Below are positions 43,194 to 51,668 of a stretch of DNA of 64,000 bases, in pieces. The translations under genes were made by a program, and so were the position numbers. The stretch lies in NCBI GenBank assembly GCA_964621185.1, contig CAZULM010000004.1, positions 153,576-217,575 of the forward strand. The letters are read 5' to 3'. Within the stretch, counting starts at the first letter, position 1, and each line of letters begins with the position of its first letter. The notes beneath the pieces were generated by a model that searched no databases, had not been told where the DNA came from, and was given only the letters and a program-made list of their open reading frames with translations. The DNA comes from M3007 sp964621185 (GTDB lineage: Bacteria; Bacteroidota; Bacteroidia; Chitinophagales; Saprospiraceae).

Positions 43194-44606
43194 CTACTGC
43201 GCCAATCGGGTCACATACAAGCTCGTATCCTGCGGGTTGAAATACCGGTGCGGCAATTCATCAAAATCCCACACATACCATTCTGTGATGACCGAACGGG
43301 GCTTGTTGGTTGCCCAGGACAGGCGCGAAGGGTCTTCATCGATGGTTATCAGCCTTGTATCCTTGGGGTTTTCCAAGGAAGAAAGCAGCATGAACTCGAA
43401 CGAGGACCCCCAGGACATCAGCAAAACTTTCATTTGTTCCGGGGTTTCCTGCAACAGGAGCTTGCCGGGGTTTTCTGCCATAAGCTTGCTTTCCCATTGC
43501 AATCGTTTTGTCCAGGGCTGGTGGGCAAGCCCTATGCTCGCCACCCGAAGGGCAAGGCAAAGCGCCAGGGCCGATAGCGCCCATTTTGAATATTTTCCTT
43601 CTTTTTCAAAAATCGGGAAAACGTCGAAAACCAGGGGCAAAATTGTCATGAAAGCCAGCGGCAGGTAAAGGTTCTCCATGTAAAACTGGTGGTAGCCGTC
43701 GGGAATCGAAACATTGACCAGCAAAAGATAACCGAAGAAAGAAGCATTGAAGAACAAGCCCTTGCGCCAGTTTTTTTGCCTGAAATAAACAACATTGACT
43801 CCGATAAAGCTCAAGGTGAGCAGCCAATAATCGGTGACGCACCAGCGCAGAAAATCCAGGTTTGAACCTATCTCGAAATAGTGCGGGAAAAGCGTTTTCA
43901 GGTTCTTGACGCGGCTCATGGCTTCGGCGTCGTATTCGGCGGTGCCGAGCAGTTTGTTTTTTATGATCAAAAACCCGAGCATAAAAACCGCCGATGCCAA
44001 CAATGTTTTTTGAAGCTTTGGGCTCGGTTCCGAAGATTTTTCCAAAAAAAATACCAGAGCGAAGAAAGTGGCAAAGGCCAACATCGGGTGCGCAAAGGCC
44101 ACAACGACCCACAACAAAAAAACTAGCCCCAAAACCCAGCTTTTGTCAAACCCGTCCTCGGTGCTGCTGCGCCTGACGAGCGCCAGCACCAACACCAAAA
44201 AAGCCATGCCCTGCGGCAGCTCCGACTGTATCCAGTAAAAGGAATCCTTCACCATGAGGGTGGAGAGCAGCAGCATGACAAGGCCCATTTTCCAGTCTTT
44301 CAACCAAGCGACGCACGCCAAAAAAGAGGCTGCGGGCAATACAACGAAACTGCTTGAATAGGCCATCAAAACCCCTTTCAAAGAAAAATGCAAGCCTTGC
44401 GCTGCCAGCGGGAACGCCTGGGTGAATGCCGCCACAAAGCGGCCATTCTGAACAAAGAGCGCCTTGGTTTTCAGCAGCATGACGCTGTGAAAAGCAATGT
44501 CGGCGAACACCGTACGCTCTGCATAGAACAAAAGTGCCAAGGCCAAAAGCAACAAATACGCCGCCATGCCCAAGGTCAGCGTAGCGCGCAGCGGGTTCCT
44601 AAGCAT
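43194..44606 (-). CDS. Polytopic membrane protein, GT-C-like, unrecognised
   Basis: The product has 470 residues with about ten membrane helices up to residue 375 (AYLLLLALALLFYAERT, FLVLVLALVRRSSTEDG, VLGLVFLLWVVVAFAHPMLA, ALSALALCLALRVASIGLA) and a soluble C-terminal domain of about 90 residues (LLLQETPEQMKVLLMSWGSS, RLITIDEDPSRLS). The layout resembles GT-C-type glycosyltransferases or EpsG-like polymerases, but no signature motif is secure. It starts 6 bases after the DUF3127 gene stop and is the middle gene of the operon. Confidence 0.7.
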   Translation of the reverse strand: MLRNPLRATLTLGMAAYLLLLALALLFYAERTVFADIAFHSVMLLKTKALFVQNGRFVAAFTQAFPLAAQGLHFSLKGVLMAYSSSFVVLPAASFLACVAWLKDWKMGLVMLLLSTLMVKDSFYWIQSELPQGMAFLVLVLALVRRSSTEDGFDKSWVLGLVFLLWVVVAFAHPMLAFATFFALVFFLEKSSEPSPKLQKTLLASAVFMLGFLIIKNKLLGTAEYDAEAMSRVKNLKTLFPHYFEIGSNLDFLRWCVTDYWLLTLSFIGVNVVYFRQKNWRKGLFFNASFFGYLLLVNVSIPDGYHQFYMENLYLPLAFMTILPLVFDVFPIFEKEGKYSKWALSALALCLALRVASIGLAHQPWTKRLQWESKLMAENPGKLLLQETPEQMKVLLMSWGSSFEFMLLSSLENPKDTRLITIDEDPSRLSWATNKPRSVITEWYVWDFDELPHRYFNPQDTSLYVTRLAQ

Positions 44607-44612
44607 GGCGTA

Positions 44613-45002
44613 TCAAAATGGCAAATCATCGGTGCTGGCCGGTGCAGCATCCGTATAATTCGGGAACGGGTCGGAAGGGAAATGCTCGTCGGCGGCCTTT
44701 TTGCCGCTGTCGCTGTTTTGGTTGTTTTCGCTTCCAGAAGCGCGGTCTAACCGCCAGGCGTTCAGGTTAGAAAAATATTTTCCCTGCCATTCCCGGCCGC
44801 GCAGGTCGAAAGAGACTTTTACCATTTCGCCTTCCTGGTAGCCATCGAGCATGCTGCAGCGGTCTTGCACTGCCTGAAACTTGACGAGCTGGGGGTAGTT
44901 TCCGTCGGGTATTTCGAGCACGAACTCGCGTGCGGAAAAGCTTGCCGATTTTTGTTCGGTAGGAAAAATCTTGTGCAGTCTTCCCTCTACTTCAAATGCC
45001 AT
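44613..45002 (-). CDS. DUF3127 protein with an SSB-like acidic tail
   Basis: The product has 129 residues. The N-terminal 85 residues form an OB-fold-like DUF3127 domain (FEVEGRLHKIFPTEQKSASF, then FVLEIPDGNYPQLVKFQAVQ and VSFDLRGREWQGKYFSNLNA). A disordered linker rich in Ser, Asn and Asp leads to the last five residues DDLPF, nearly the DDIPF tip by which single-stranded-DNA-binding proteins recruit repair enzymes. The resemblance suggests a nucleic-acid or repair connection (inferred). It is the first gene of the operon with the two genes downstream. Confidence 0.85.
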   Translation of the reverse strand: MAFEVEGRLHKIFPTEQKSASFSAREFVLEIPDGNYPQLVKFQAVQDRCSMLDGYQEGEMVKVSFDLRGREWQGKYFSNLNAWRLDRASGSENNQNSDSGKKAADEHFPSDPFPNYTDAAPASTDDLPF

Positions 45003-45045
45003 GATGTGTTGTGAATTATGTGAAAAATTATGGGTTGTGTTGAAC

Positions 45046-45148
45046 TATACCCAATGGAAAGTGGCTTGCGAAAATATTATTGGGCAAATCAGTGATAATC
45101 AATGTGATCCACCCTGAAAATCGCGCAAACCACTGGAATCCTGGTATA
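45046..45148 (+). repeat. 105-bp repeat, diverged copy 8 (103 bp)
   Basis: It begins TATACC and ends GGTATA directly against the stop codon of the binding-protein gene at 45149. AAAGTGGCTTGCGAAAA matches the 5' module of copies 7 and 9. ATC or ACC triplets lie 9, 18 and 27 bases before the final ATC. Confidence 0.5.
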
Positions 45149-46930
45149 TTATGGTTTCTTCATTTTGAACAGTTGCTCGTAATACCCGGGCCTGTTGGCC
45201 GTGACCACCCCCTCGAGCCTTTTAGAAGTAATGATGGTTTGTTGGGGCACAAAGAGATAGATTTCCGGCAAATCTTCATGCAGGATTTTTTGAGCCTCCA
45301 TATAAAGCGGGTTGCGCACGGCTTCGTCGGGCTCTGCGCGGATGCGGTCCAGGATTTCGTCCAGCTTTGGGTTGATGTAGCGCGAGCGGTTGTCCCCTTT
45401 TGGCGCCAGATATTTGGAATGGTAGCGCTGCGACATTTCGGTGAGGCCGGGGAAAAGCACGGCGCCCAGAAAAGCCGTTTCGTAGTCGCCCGCTTTGGTC
45501 TTCGGGTTGATCTCCGTCAGGTCGGTAGTTACCGATTTTATTTCGATGCCCGCCAGCCGCGCGGTTTCCGTGACGCTCTCTGCATATTGTTGGTTGGAGC
45601 GCACGGGAGGCACCAAGACCTCGATCACTAATTTTACTTTTTTCCCGGCTTCAGTCTTGTCCAGAATCCCGTCGCCATCAGAATCGCTCCATCCTGCCGC
45701 GCTCAGCAATTCTTTGGCTTTGCCGATGTTGAAATCGTAATACACCAGGTCCTTGGCATAATATTTTTTGTTGGGCATGATTGGGCTGGCCGTCCGGATG
45801 GCGAGGTTGTAGCGGATGTTTTTGATGAAGTGATCGTAATCGACAATATGCGCCAATGCCTTTCGCACGCGCACGTCCTGCAAGTTTGGTTTGTTGAGGT
45901 TCAATATCCAGCGGTTGTATTGCAAGGCTGGCAGCAATTCAAAGTTGTATTTGGCGGTGAGCGAGTCCTTGGCCTTCATTTCCAGGAACTTTCCGGGGCT
46001 GAGGGAACCGGCCACAATATCCAACTCGCCATTTTTGAGCATATTCTCCACGACGTTTTCGTCTTTCACCACCTTGTACACCAGCCGCTTAGGGTAGGCA
46101 GCGAGCAGGGGCCGTTCCTCGGCCAGCTTATCGCCCCAATACTTGTCCTTCTTTACCAATATCAGCCCCTGTTCGTTCATCTTTTCCATTTTGTAGGGCC
46201 CGCTGCCAACGATGCCATTAGGGTCGTTGGCAAATTTCGGCTGTTGGAATTCTTCTGCGAAAGCCTTCATTCCCGGGTCGGTCTCAAACGATTTCAATTT
46301 GATGGAATCCAGGAAATCGGCAATCGGGGTATTGCCTAAGCGGTTGTTCGGGTCGTAGTTGTAGGCTGGGAGTATGGGGGTTTGGCACATGGTTTCCAAG
46401 GCCAGAATGTAGTGCTGCTTGAAATAGACAGTGAATTTTTTCGGGTTTGACTGATCTATATCGATGCCGCTCATATCTTTGAAATAGCTCAAAAACGCCT
46501 TCGAGGGTATCAGCGGGTGATAGATAATTTTCATGGTGAAAGTCCAGTCATGGCCTGTGACCGGTGTGCCGTTGTCCCAGACGGCCTCGGGAACTATTTC
46601 AAAATCGTAGGCCAGTTCGCCGGCATGTGGCCCGTCGGCAACCTTTCGGGCTTGCGGGATCTCTTTAACGACGGTTGGCGCCAGCTCGAGCGTCTCGGGC
46701 TCCAGTTCCCCAAAAGTTGAGAATATCCGGGAGCAGGTGTAGATATCGGCGCCCAATGTGGTAAGGAATGGGTTCAGGTTGACTGCCGCCGCATCGTAGC
46801 GAATATTTACCTGGTCGGGGGCGGCGCCGGCATTCGCCCGGTTTCTGAAACATTCGCGCAACAGGAAAATAGCTGCGAGGATGGCGATGCCGAGGAGAAT
46901 GCGGCGCGGCGTGAAGAGGCTGGAATTCAT
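45149..46930 (-). CDS. Oligopeptide/nickel-type ABC transporter substrate-binding protein A (SBP family 5)
   Basis: The product has 593 residues. After an N-terminal hydrophobic anchor (ILLGIAILAAIFLLREC) the family-5 landmarks are clear: YDFEIVPEAVWDNGTPVTGH, KKFTVYFKQHYILALETM, GIVGSGPYKMEKMNEQGLIL, RVRKALAHIVDYDHF and QKILHEDLPEIYLFVPQQ. It would bind a peptide or other ligand outside the inner membrane. The usual lipobox is absent (LREC), so it may be held by an uncleaved signal anchor. A second protein of identical length lies immediately upstream. No permease or ATPase genes are nearby. Confidence 0.85.
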   Translation of the reverse strand: MNSSLFTPRRILLGIAILAAIFLLRECFRNRANAGAAPDQVNIRYDAAAVNLNPFLTTLGADIYTCSRIFSTFGELEPETLELAPTVVKEIPQARKVADGPHAGELAYDFEIVPEAVWDNGTPVTGHDWTFTMKIIYHPLIPSKAFLSYFKDMSGIDIDQSNPKKFTVYFKQHYILALETMCQTPILPAYNYDPNNRLGNTPIADFLDSIKLKSFETDPGMKAFAEEFQQPKFANDPNGIVGSGPYKMEKMNEQGLILVKKDKYWGDKLAEERPLLAAYPKRLVYKVVKDENVVENMLKNGELDIVAGSLSPGKFLEMKAKDSLTAKYNFELLPALQYNRWILNLNKPNLQDVRVRKALAHIVDYDHFIKNIRYNLAIRTASPIMPNKKYYAKDLVYYDFNIGKAKELLSAAGWSDSDGDGILDKTEAGKKVKLVIEVLVPPVRSNQQYAESVTETARLAGIEIKSVTTDLTEINPKTKAGDYETAFLGAVLFPGLTEMSQRYHSKYLAPKGDNRSRYINPKLDEILDRIRAEPDEAVRNPLYMEAQKILHEDLPEIYLFVPQQTIITSKRLEGVVTANRPGYYEQLFKMKKP

Positions 46931-46969
46931 GTCAAGATTATTTTTGTGGTAAATGAACGGAATGTTTGG

Positions 46970-48751
46970 TTACCCTTTTTTCAGTTTGAACAATTGTTCG
47001 ATGTAACAAGGTCGGTTGCTTGTAATTACTGCATCGAATTTTTTGGCGGTGATAATTGTTTGCGCAGGCGAAAGCAAAAATACTTCAGGTACGTCGTCAT
47101 GCAGTATTTTTTGTGCTTTCAAATAAAGCTGGTCGCGTCGGGCATCATTTTTTTCAGAACTTATGCTGTCCAAGACAGCATCTAAACTCGGATTTATGTA
47201 CCGAGATCGGTTACTGCCATTTGGTGCCAAATTTTTTGAGTGGAATCTCTGTGAAAGGTCGGAAAGTCCCATAAATATATTCGCCCCCAGAAAGGCAGAC
47301 TCATAATCTCCTATCGAGCTTTTTTTGTCAATTTCTGAAAGGTCCAAATTTACAGCTTGTATCTGTATCCCCGCCAAGCGCCCGGTTTCCGTGATGCTCT
47401 CCCCGTATTTTTTGCTGGTGTTGTTTATCGGCACAAAAACTTCAATCGTCAAATTTACCTTTTTCCCATTGACCACCTTGTCCACAATCCCATCTTGGTC
47501 AGAATCGCTCCAGCCGGCATCTGCAAGCAAATCCCTTGCTTTTTGGATATTAAAGTCATACATGGGCATATCTTTGGCATAATACCGCTTTGTCGGCAAA
47601 ATCGGGCTGACGATACGAACGGCGAGGCCAGATTGAATATTATTGATAAAATGATCGTAATCAACGATATGGGCTAGGGCTTTTCTTACCCTGACATCCT
47701 GTAAATTGGGTTTTTGCAGGTTAAAAAACCAGCGGCTGTACCTGGAGCTCGGCAAAATATCAAAATGGTACTTTGCGGCTAATGAATCTTTCTGTTTCAT
47801 CTCAAGGAATTTCCCTGCCGACAACGAGCCCGCAACAACATCCAGCTCGCCAATATTGAGCATGTTCTCAACCACGTTTTCATCCAAAACAACCTTGTAA
47901 ACCAATTTCTTGGGATATGCGGCCACTATTGGACGCTGTTCTGCCATAGCATCGCCCCAATATTTTTGCTTCTTCACCAACACAACCCCCTGTTCGTTCA
48001 TGACTTCAAGTTGGTAAGGGCCGCTGCCAACAACGCTTTTGGGGTCGTTGGCATACTTGGGCTGTTGGTACTCTTCGGCAAAGGCCACCATGCCAGGTTC
48101 TGTTTTGAAGGCGGCCAGTTTTGTCGAATCCAAAAAATCAGCAACAGGTATATTGCCCATTCGATTTGACGGATCGTAATGGTAAGCTGGCATAATGGGG
48201 GATTGGCACATGGCTTCAAGTGCCAGGAAATAGTAGTTTTTGAGGTACAATGTAAACTTTTGCGGGTTTTGCTGATCAATATCTATCCCGCAGAGGTCTT
48301 TAAAGTAACTCTGGAACGCTTTTGCCGGTATCAAAGGGTGAAAAATAATCTTCAGGGTAAAAGCTACGTCGCGCCCGGTCACCGGTGTGCCATTATCCCA
48401 AACAACTTCGGGAAGTATCTCAAAATCGTAGGCCAGTTGGCCTTTGCGGGGCCCCGCTGACACCGTGCGCACACTGGGTATTTCCTTTATTATTGCCGGC
48501 AGGAGTTCCATTGTTTTGGGGTCCATTTCTGCAAAAGTTGAAAAAACTCGGGCACAAGTGTAAATATCCGAGCCCTTGCTCGTGAGATAGGGGTTCAAGT
48601 TTGTGGCTGCTGCATCATATCGGATATTTACCTGGCCGGGTACTTCCCCAGCTGCTGTCCGGTTTTTCAAACATTCGCGCAACAGAAAAAGGGCTGCGAG
48701 GATAGCGATGCCGGCGAGGATGCGGCGCGGTGTGAAAAGGCTGGAATTCAT
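46970..48751 (-). CDS. Oligopeptide/nickel-type ABC transporter substrate-binding protein B, tandem paralogue
   Basis: The product has 593 residues, the same length as its neighbour and roughly two thirds identical by eye, with the same landmarks (YDFEILPEVVWDNGTPVTGR, SVVGSGPYQLEVMNEQGVVL, RVRKALAHIVDYDHF, ILHDDVPEVFLLSPAQT) and the same anchor (IAILAALFLLREC). It is noticeably more AT-rich than copy A in silent positions. Either the two copies have drifted under different constraints or one arrived by transfer. The start is 39 bases upstream of copy A, so they are probably co-transcribed. Ligand unknown. Confidence 0.83.
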   Translation of the reverse strand: MNSSLFTPRRILAGIAILAALFLLRECLKNRTAAGEVPGQVNIRYDAAATNLNPYLTSKGSDIYTCARVFSTFAEMDPKTMELLPAIIKEIPSVRTVSAGPRKGQLAYDFEILPEVVWDNGTPVTGRDVAFTLKIIFHPLIPAKAFQSYFKDLCGIDIDQQNPQKFTLYLKNYYFLALEAMCQSPIMPAYHYDPSNRMGNIPVADFLDSTKLAAFKTEPGMVAFAEEYQQPKYANDPKSVVGSGPYQLEVMNEQGVVLVKKQKYWGDAMAEQRPIVAAYPKKLVYKVVLDENVVENMLNIGELDVVAGSLSAGKFLEMKQKDSLAAKYHFDILPSSRYSRWFFNLQKPNLQDVRVRKALAHIVDYDHFINNIQSGLAVRIVSPILPTKRYYAKDMPMYDFNIQKARDLLADAGWSDSDQDGIVDKVVNGKKVNLTIEVFVPINNTSKKYGESITETGRLAGIQIQAVNLDLSEIDKKSSIGDYESAFLGANIFMGLSDLSQRFHSKNLAPNGSNRSRYINPSLDAVLDSISSEKNDARRDQLYLKAQKILHDDVPEVFLLSPAQTIITAKKFDAVITSNRPCYIEQLFKLKKG

Positions 48752-48910
48752 GGTAGGATATTTATGAGGTCAGCATCATGAATGAGGGTCGGATAAAAAA
48801 GCGTGTAAAAGTAATATAAATTTTTTTTTCCGGGAACTTTCCCTCCCCCCCTTGCGTTGTGGGCAAAAGTCGGGCACCTTTGCAGGACCGTTCACTAAAC
48901 CAAACCTATT

Positions 48911-49543
48911 ATGACTACCTTAAGCTACACGGCAAACAACGCCGCTGCACGCATCTTCGAGCAGGAATTCGTTCCGCTGCTCGATGCCGTGCACGCATTT
49001 GCCTATCGCCTCACCGGCGATGCCACAGCGGCTGAGGACCTTGTTCAGGAAACCTACCTGAAGGCATGGCGCTTTATCGGGCGCTACACCGAAGACACCA
49101 ATGCGAAAGCCTGGCTCTTCCGGATCTGCCAACACGCCTTTATCAACGACTGGCGCAAGCGCAAAACACAGCCCTACAAAGTTGACTACGAAGACATCGT
49201 GGTCTATCACAACGAAGACGAGCCGGCTTCCCAACGCTATGGCAACCTGCGCTCCGAACAGGCGAACGACCGCATGGGCGACGAAACCACCCGCGCCATC
49301 AACGCCCTGAGCCCGGCTTTCCGCGCTGTGGTGCTGCTCGACCTGGAGGACTTCAGCTACGAAGAAATTGCCGCATTGCTCGACTTGCCCATCGGCACCG
49401 TCCGCTCGCGCCTGCACCGCGCACGCAAAACCTTGGCAAAACAACTCCGCCAATACGGCAAATCCCAAGGTTACAACGTGCAAGACAACCTGACAACGGG
49501 CGTGGCAGATGGCACCGCACCGCAAGCGTCGCTTGAAACGTAA
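48911..49543 (+). CDS. ECF-type RNA polymerase sigma factor (second)
   Basis: The product has 210 residues. Region 2 is FVPLLDAVHAFAYRLTGDA, then AEDLVQETYLKAWRFIGRY and AKAWLFRICQHAFINDWRKR. Region 4 is LSPAFRAVVLLDLEDFSYEE, then IAALLDLPIGTVRSRLHRAR. The extended end after LAKQLRQYGKSQGYN is typical of a conserved Bacteroidota ECF group. A box CACCTTTG, one base off the -7 consensus, is 34 bases upstream. No anti-sigma gene with a recognisable domain is adjacent. A terminator follows the stop directly. Confidence 0.9.
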   Translation: MTTLSYTANNAAARIFEQEFVPLLDAVHAFAYRLTGDATAAEDLVQETYLKAWRFIGRYTEDTNAKAWLFRICQHAFINDWRKRKTQPYKVDYEDIVVYHNEDEPASQRYGNLRSEQANDRMGDETTRAINALSPAFRAVVLLDLEDFSYEEIAALLDLPIGTVRSRLHRARKTLAKQLRQYGKSQGYNVQDNLTTGVADGTAPQASLET

Positions 49544-49546
49544 CAA

Positions 49547-49595
49547 AAAGAGGGTTTGCCTTCGCGGATTTTTCCGCAACCGGCAGACCCTCTTT
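49547..49595 (+). terminator. Rho-independent terminator after the second ECF sigma gene
   Basis: AAAGAGGGTTTGCC at 49547-49560 pairs with GGCAGACCCTCTTT at 49582-49595 (one mismatch), with an inner GCGGA/TCCGC stem. The downstream T-run is short. Confidence 0.7.
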
Positions 49596-49598
49596 CTA

Positions 49599-49700
49599 TT
49601 ATTGTCAACCCAAAGTGGTTGTGAAATTCGATTTTTTGCAATCCCTTGAAAATCAACTTCATTATCCATCAACCCTTCAAATCCACCCAAATCCAGGTTC
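49599..49700 (+). repeat. 105-bp repeat, diverged copy 9 (102 bp)
   Basis: GTCAACCCAAAGTGGTTGTG matches the 5' module of copy 7 almost exactly, and CTTGAAAATCA lies at the same place as ATTGAAGATCA of the close copies. The ladder follows (ATC at 3, 14, 26, 30, 43 and 53), and it ends CCAGGTTC instead of GTATA. Confidence 0.55.
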
Positions 49701-49732
49701 AACCCTTAACCGCTAAAAATTTAAATTCTTTT

Positions 49733-50221
49733 ATGTTGTTCACACGTCAATATCTCAGCTCCGCACGGCAAACTGTACCTGTTTGCCCGGCCCCCAGCAC
49801 TGCTATTTCCTTGCTCGAAAACAATAGGCAAGCTGTAGTTCTATGCACCGATCAGGTTGGCGCCCCGTCTGTGCAATGCAGTTTTCCCGGCATCGGAAAT
49901 GTTGGTGATGGAAAGGCAAGAACGTCGGGCGCTGAGATGTTGGTACAAATTGATTTCACCATGAAAAATGCACGCAAACAGCTCGGCGAAACCTCCAACG
50001 ACCCTACTCAAATCAAACCTGGCCCAATTGTTACAGACAATCCAGACGCATTTCCAATTTTTGAAAACCAGATATTCTTCGAAAAACCGATTGCCCGCCA
50101 ACCTGAATCCCCAGATACAGAGTCGTTTCGTTCCTGGTTGAAAAACAATACGCCCCTGCACAAAGCCTCCCCGGCTTTAGTGGAACGAATAAGCAGGATC
50201 GCGCACGACGACAACGCGTGA
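49733..50221 (+). CDS. Protein of unknown function next to an ECF sigma gene
   Basis: The product has 162 residues from the ATG at 49733. There is no signal peptide or membrane helix. The C-terminal 30 residues are the most gene-like (ESFRSWLKNNTPLHKASPAL, then VERISRIAHDDN); a short amphipathic WLKxxxPLHKAP-type segment resembles ends of small regulators encoded beside sigma factors. Upstream codons to 49646 lie in a repeat and were excluded. Composition is AT-richer than neighbours. It may be a partner of the preceding sigma factor, but a non-functional frame cannot be excluded. Confidence 0.5.
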   Translation: MLFTRQYLSSARQTVPVCPAPSTAISLLENNRQAVVLCTDQVGAPSVQCSFPGIGNVGDGKARTSGAEMLVQIDFTMKNARKQLGETSNDPTQIKPGPIVTDNPDAFPIFENQIFFEKPIARQPESPDTESFRSWLKNNTPLHKASPALVERISRIAHDDNA

Positions 50222-50236
50222 TTTTTTCCCAACAGG

Positions 50237-50451
50237 CATGAGTCATCCCGAATTTAGACAGGCATTTCGAATAACGAATACCGTGGTATCATTTGTAGGG
50301 CAAAATTGTAGCTACCTATTCGTCAGACCGTGAAAAGCGGTCAGACGATGGCTCTTGGTCTGACTGATTTTCGTGGTCTGACCAATAAGTATAAACAAAT
50401 GCTGCACTTATCCATGGTTTTTTACCTTTTGAAAATTCGGGATGACGCATG
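50237..50451 (-). mobile_element. MITE-like element, copy 2 (inverted relative to copy 1)
   Basis: The reverse complement aligns with 25599-25823 over its whole length. Inverted ends: CATGAGTCATCCCGAATTT at 50237-50255 and its complement with one mismatch at 50433-50451. The internal arms at 50322-50346 and 50358-50382 have diverged by several substitutions, although the first arm still folds on itself (GACCGTGAAAAGCGGTC). It lies 16 bases after a stop codon. Confidence 0.8.
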
Positions 50452-50458
50452 TTCAACC

Positions 50459-50776
50459 CTACGCCTGTGCCGTTGGCGTGCCGAAGTTCATCGGTGGCAG
50501 CGGCTGATCGGGCTCTTCAATTTTCCCGAACTGCATCTCGTACTTGCTCAAGTTGTCGCGCAGCGCGGCCAGCAGACGCTTGGCGTGTTGCGGGGTGAGC
50601 ACGATGCGCGACTTCACCTTGGCCTTTGGCACGTTCGGCATGAGCCTGATGAAATCCACGACAAACTCCGCGTTGGAATGTGAAATGATGGCGAGGTTGG
50701 AATAAGTGCCTTCGGCTACTTCCTCAGAAATTTCAATATTGATAGCTGGCTGCTGTGTATTTACGTTGTCAGGCAT
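50459..50776 (-). CDS. DUF3467-domain protein
   Basis: The product has 105 residues. The DUF3467 core is complete: INIEISEEVAEGTYSNLAII, then SNAEFVVDFIRLMPNVPKAK, SRIVLTPQHAKRLLAALRDN and LSKYEMQFGKIE. The family is widespread in Bacteroidota, small and cytoplasmic, with no known function. The end is disordered. It lies 8 bases past the MITE-like copy, which may have replaced its original downstream sequence. Confidence 0.9.
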   Translation of the reverse strand: MPDNVNTQQPAINIEISEEVAEGTYSNLAIISHSNAEFVVDFIRLMPNVPKAKVKSRIVLTPQHAKRLLAALRDNLSKYEMQFGKIEEPDQPLPPMNFGTPTAQA

Positions 50777-50858
50777 AATTTTTTGTTGAAATACGAATTG
50801 ATCAGGTGAAAAGATGGCTTGTCAGGGCGCAAAATTAACCCAAACACGCTGTTTTGGT

Positions 50859-51578
50859 TCATTCTTGCCTTCGGAAAGTCAAAAGGTTGCGCAATATGAC
50901 AAAAGCAATGATGCCTGCCGGAAACAAAAATATGCGCGTGCCTGCCATCGGAAAAATGCCCACGCTGAACACGGCGCCGAGCAAAAAGCTGCTCATGACG
51001 ATTACCCGCAGCAAGGCTTCCCGCTGGATCAGTTTCCTTTTCTCTCCCTCTGAGTGAAATATCTCGGCAATGTCAACCCCGAGCTCGTTCACGACACCCG
51101 TCATTTGACTGGCCTTGATCAAGGTTGAGGTGGTGAGGCTTACCATCGCGTTTTGCACACCAATAGAAAATAAAATCATCACCGGGAAAAATACCGGGTT
51201 GAAGGTGTCGGAGTTTTTGTCGGACAAGCCGACCATGGTGAACAGGGCTACTACGGTAGTCAGGGGCAACAAATGCAGGTAGCGCCATTTCAACAGCTTT
51301 TCCCGCTCCACACACCATCCGGCAAAAAAGCCCCCCAGGAAAAAAGCGAACAGCCACAAAAAAATTGAGCCGGCGGTGTGCATGTCCCCCTCATACAGAT
51401 CTACCGCAATTTGTGGCAACAGGCCCGTGACATTGGTCAATACCGCAGAAAACGTCATCAAGCCCCCATAAATGACAATGCCCGAACTAAATGGATAGAC
51501 AAAAGCATAAGCCATTTTCCGGCGAAAGGTCCTGGCGCGCGCTTCATGCTTCTTTTTCAGTCGTAATCGTGGATTCAT
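50859..51578 (-). CDS. YoaK-family membrane protein (DUF1275)
   Basis: The product has 239 residues from the ATG at 51578, with six membrane helices. The DUF1275 hallmark is ATTTLIKASQMTGVVNELGV-like: here STLIKASQMTGVVNELGVDI near residue 155. Charged loops follow (EGEKRKLIQRE). These proteins are integral to the inner membrane and of unknown function. Four more in-frame codons to a TTG at 51590 exist, but that TTG lies inside the T-run of the upstream terminator, so 51578 is preferred. Confidence 0.85.
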   Translation of the reverse strand: MNPRLRLKKKHEARARTFRRKMAYAFVYPFSSGIVIYGGLMTFSAVLTNVTGLLPQIAVDLYEGDMHTAGSIFLWLFAFFLGGFFAGWCVEREKLLKWRYLHLLPLTTVVALFTMVGLSDKNSDTFNPVFFPVMILFSIGVQNAMVSLTTSTLIKASQMTGVVNELGVDIAEIFHSEGEKRKLIQREALLRVIVMSSFLLGAVFSVGIFPMAGTRIFLFPAGIIAFVILRNLLTFRRQE

Positions 51579-51592
51579 AGTGCGATGCAAAA

Positions 51593-51645
51593 AAGGGCTT
51601 TAACCTGAGCTCCGCTAAAATAGCGAAAATTAGGTTAAAGCCCTT
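51593..51645 (-). terminator. Rho-independent terminator of the small basic-protein gene (minus strand)
   Basis: AAGGGCTTTAACCT (51593-51606) and AGGTTAAAGCCCTT (51632-51645) form a perfect 14-bp stem; read on the minus strand it is followed by TTTTTT. It ends just before the DUF1275 gene and 24 bases after the small gene. Confidence 0.75.
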
Positions 51646-51668
51646 AAATGGCCTACATATATTCAACT

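Noticed and set aside
49646..49732. Earlier start for the gene at 49733
   Set aside because: These codons lie within diverged repeat copy 9.
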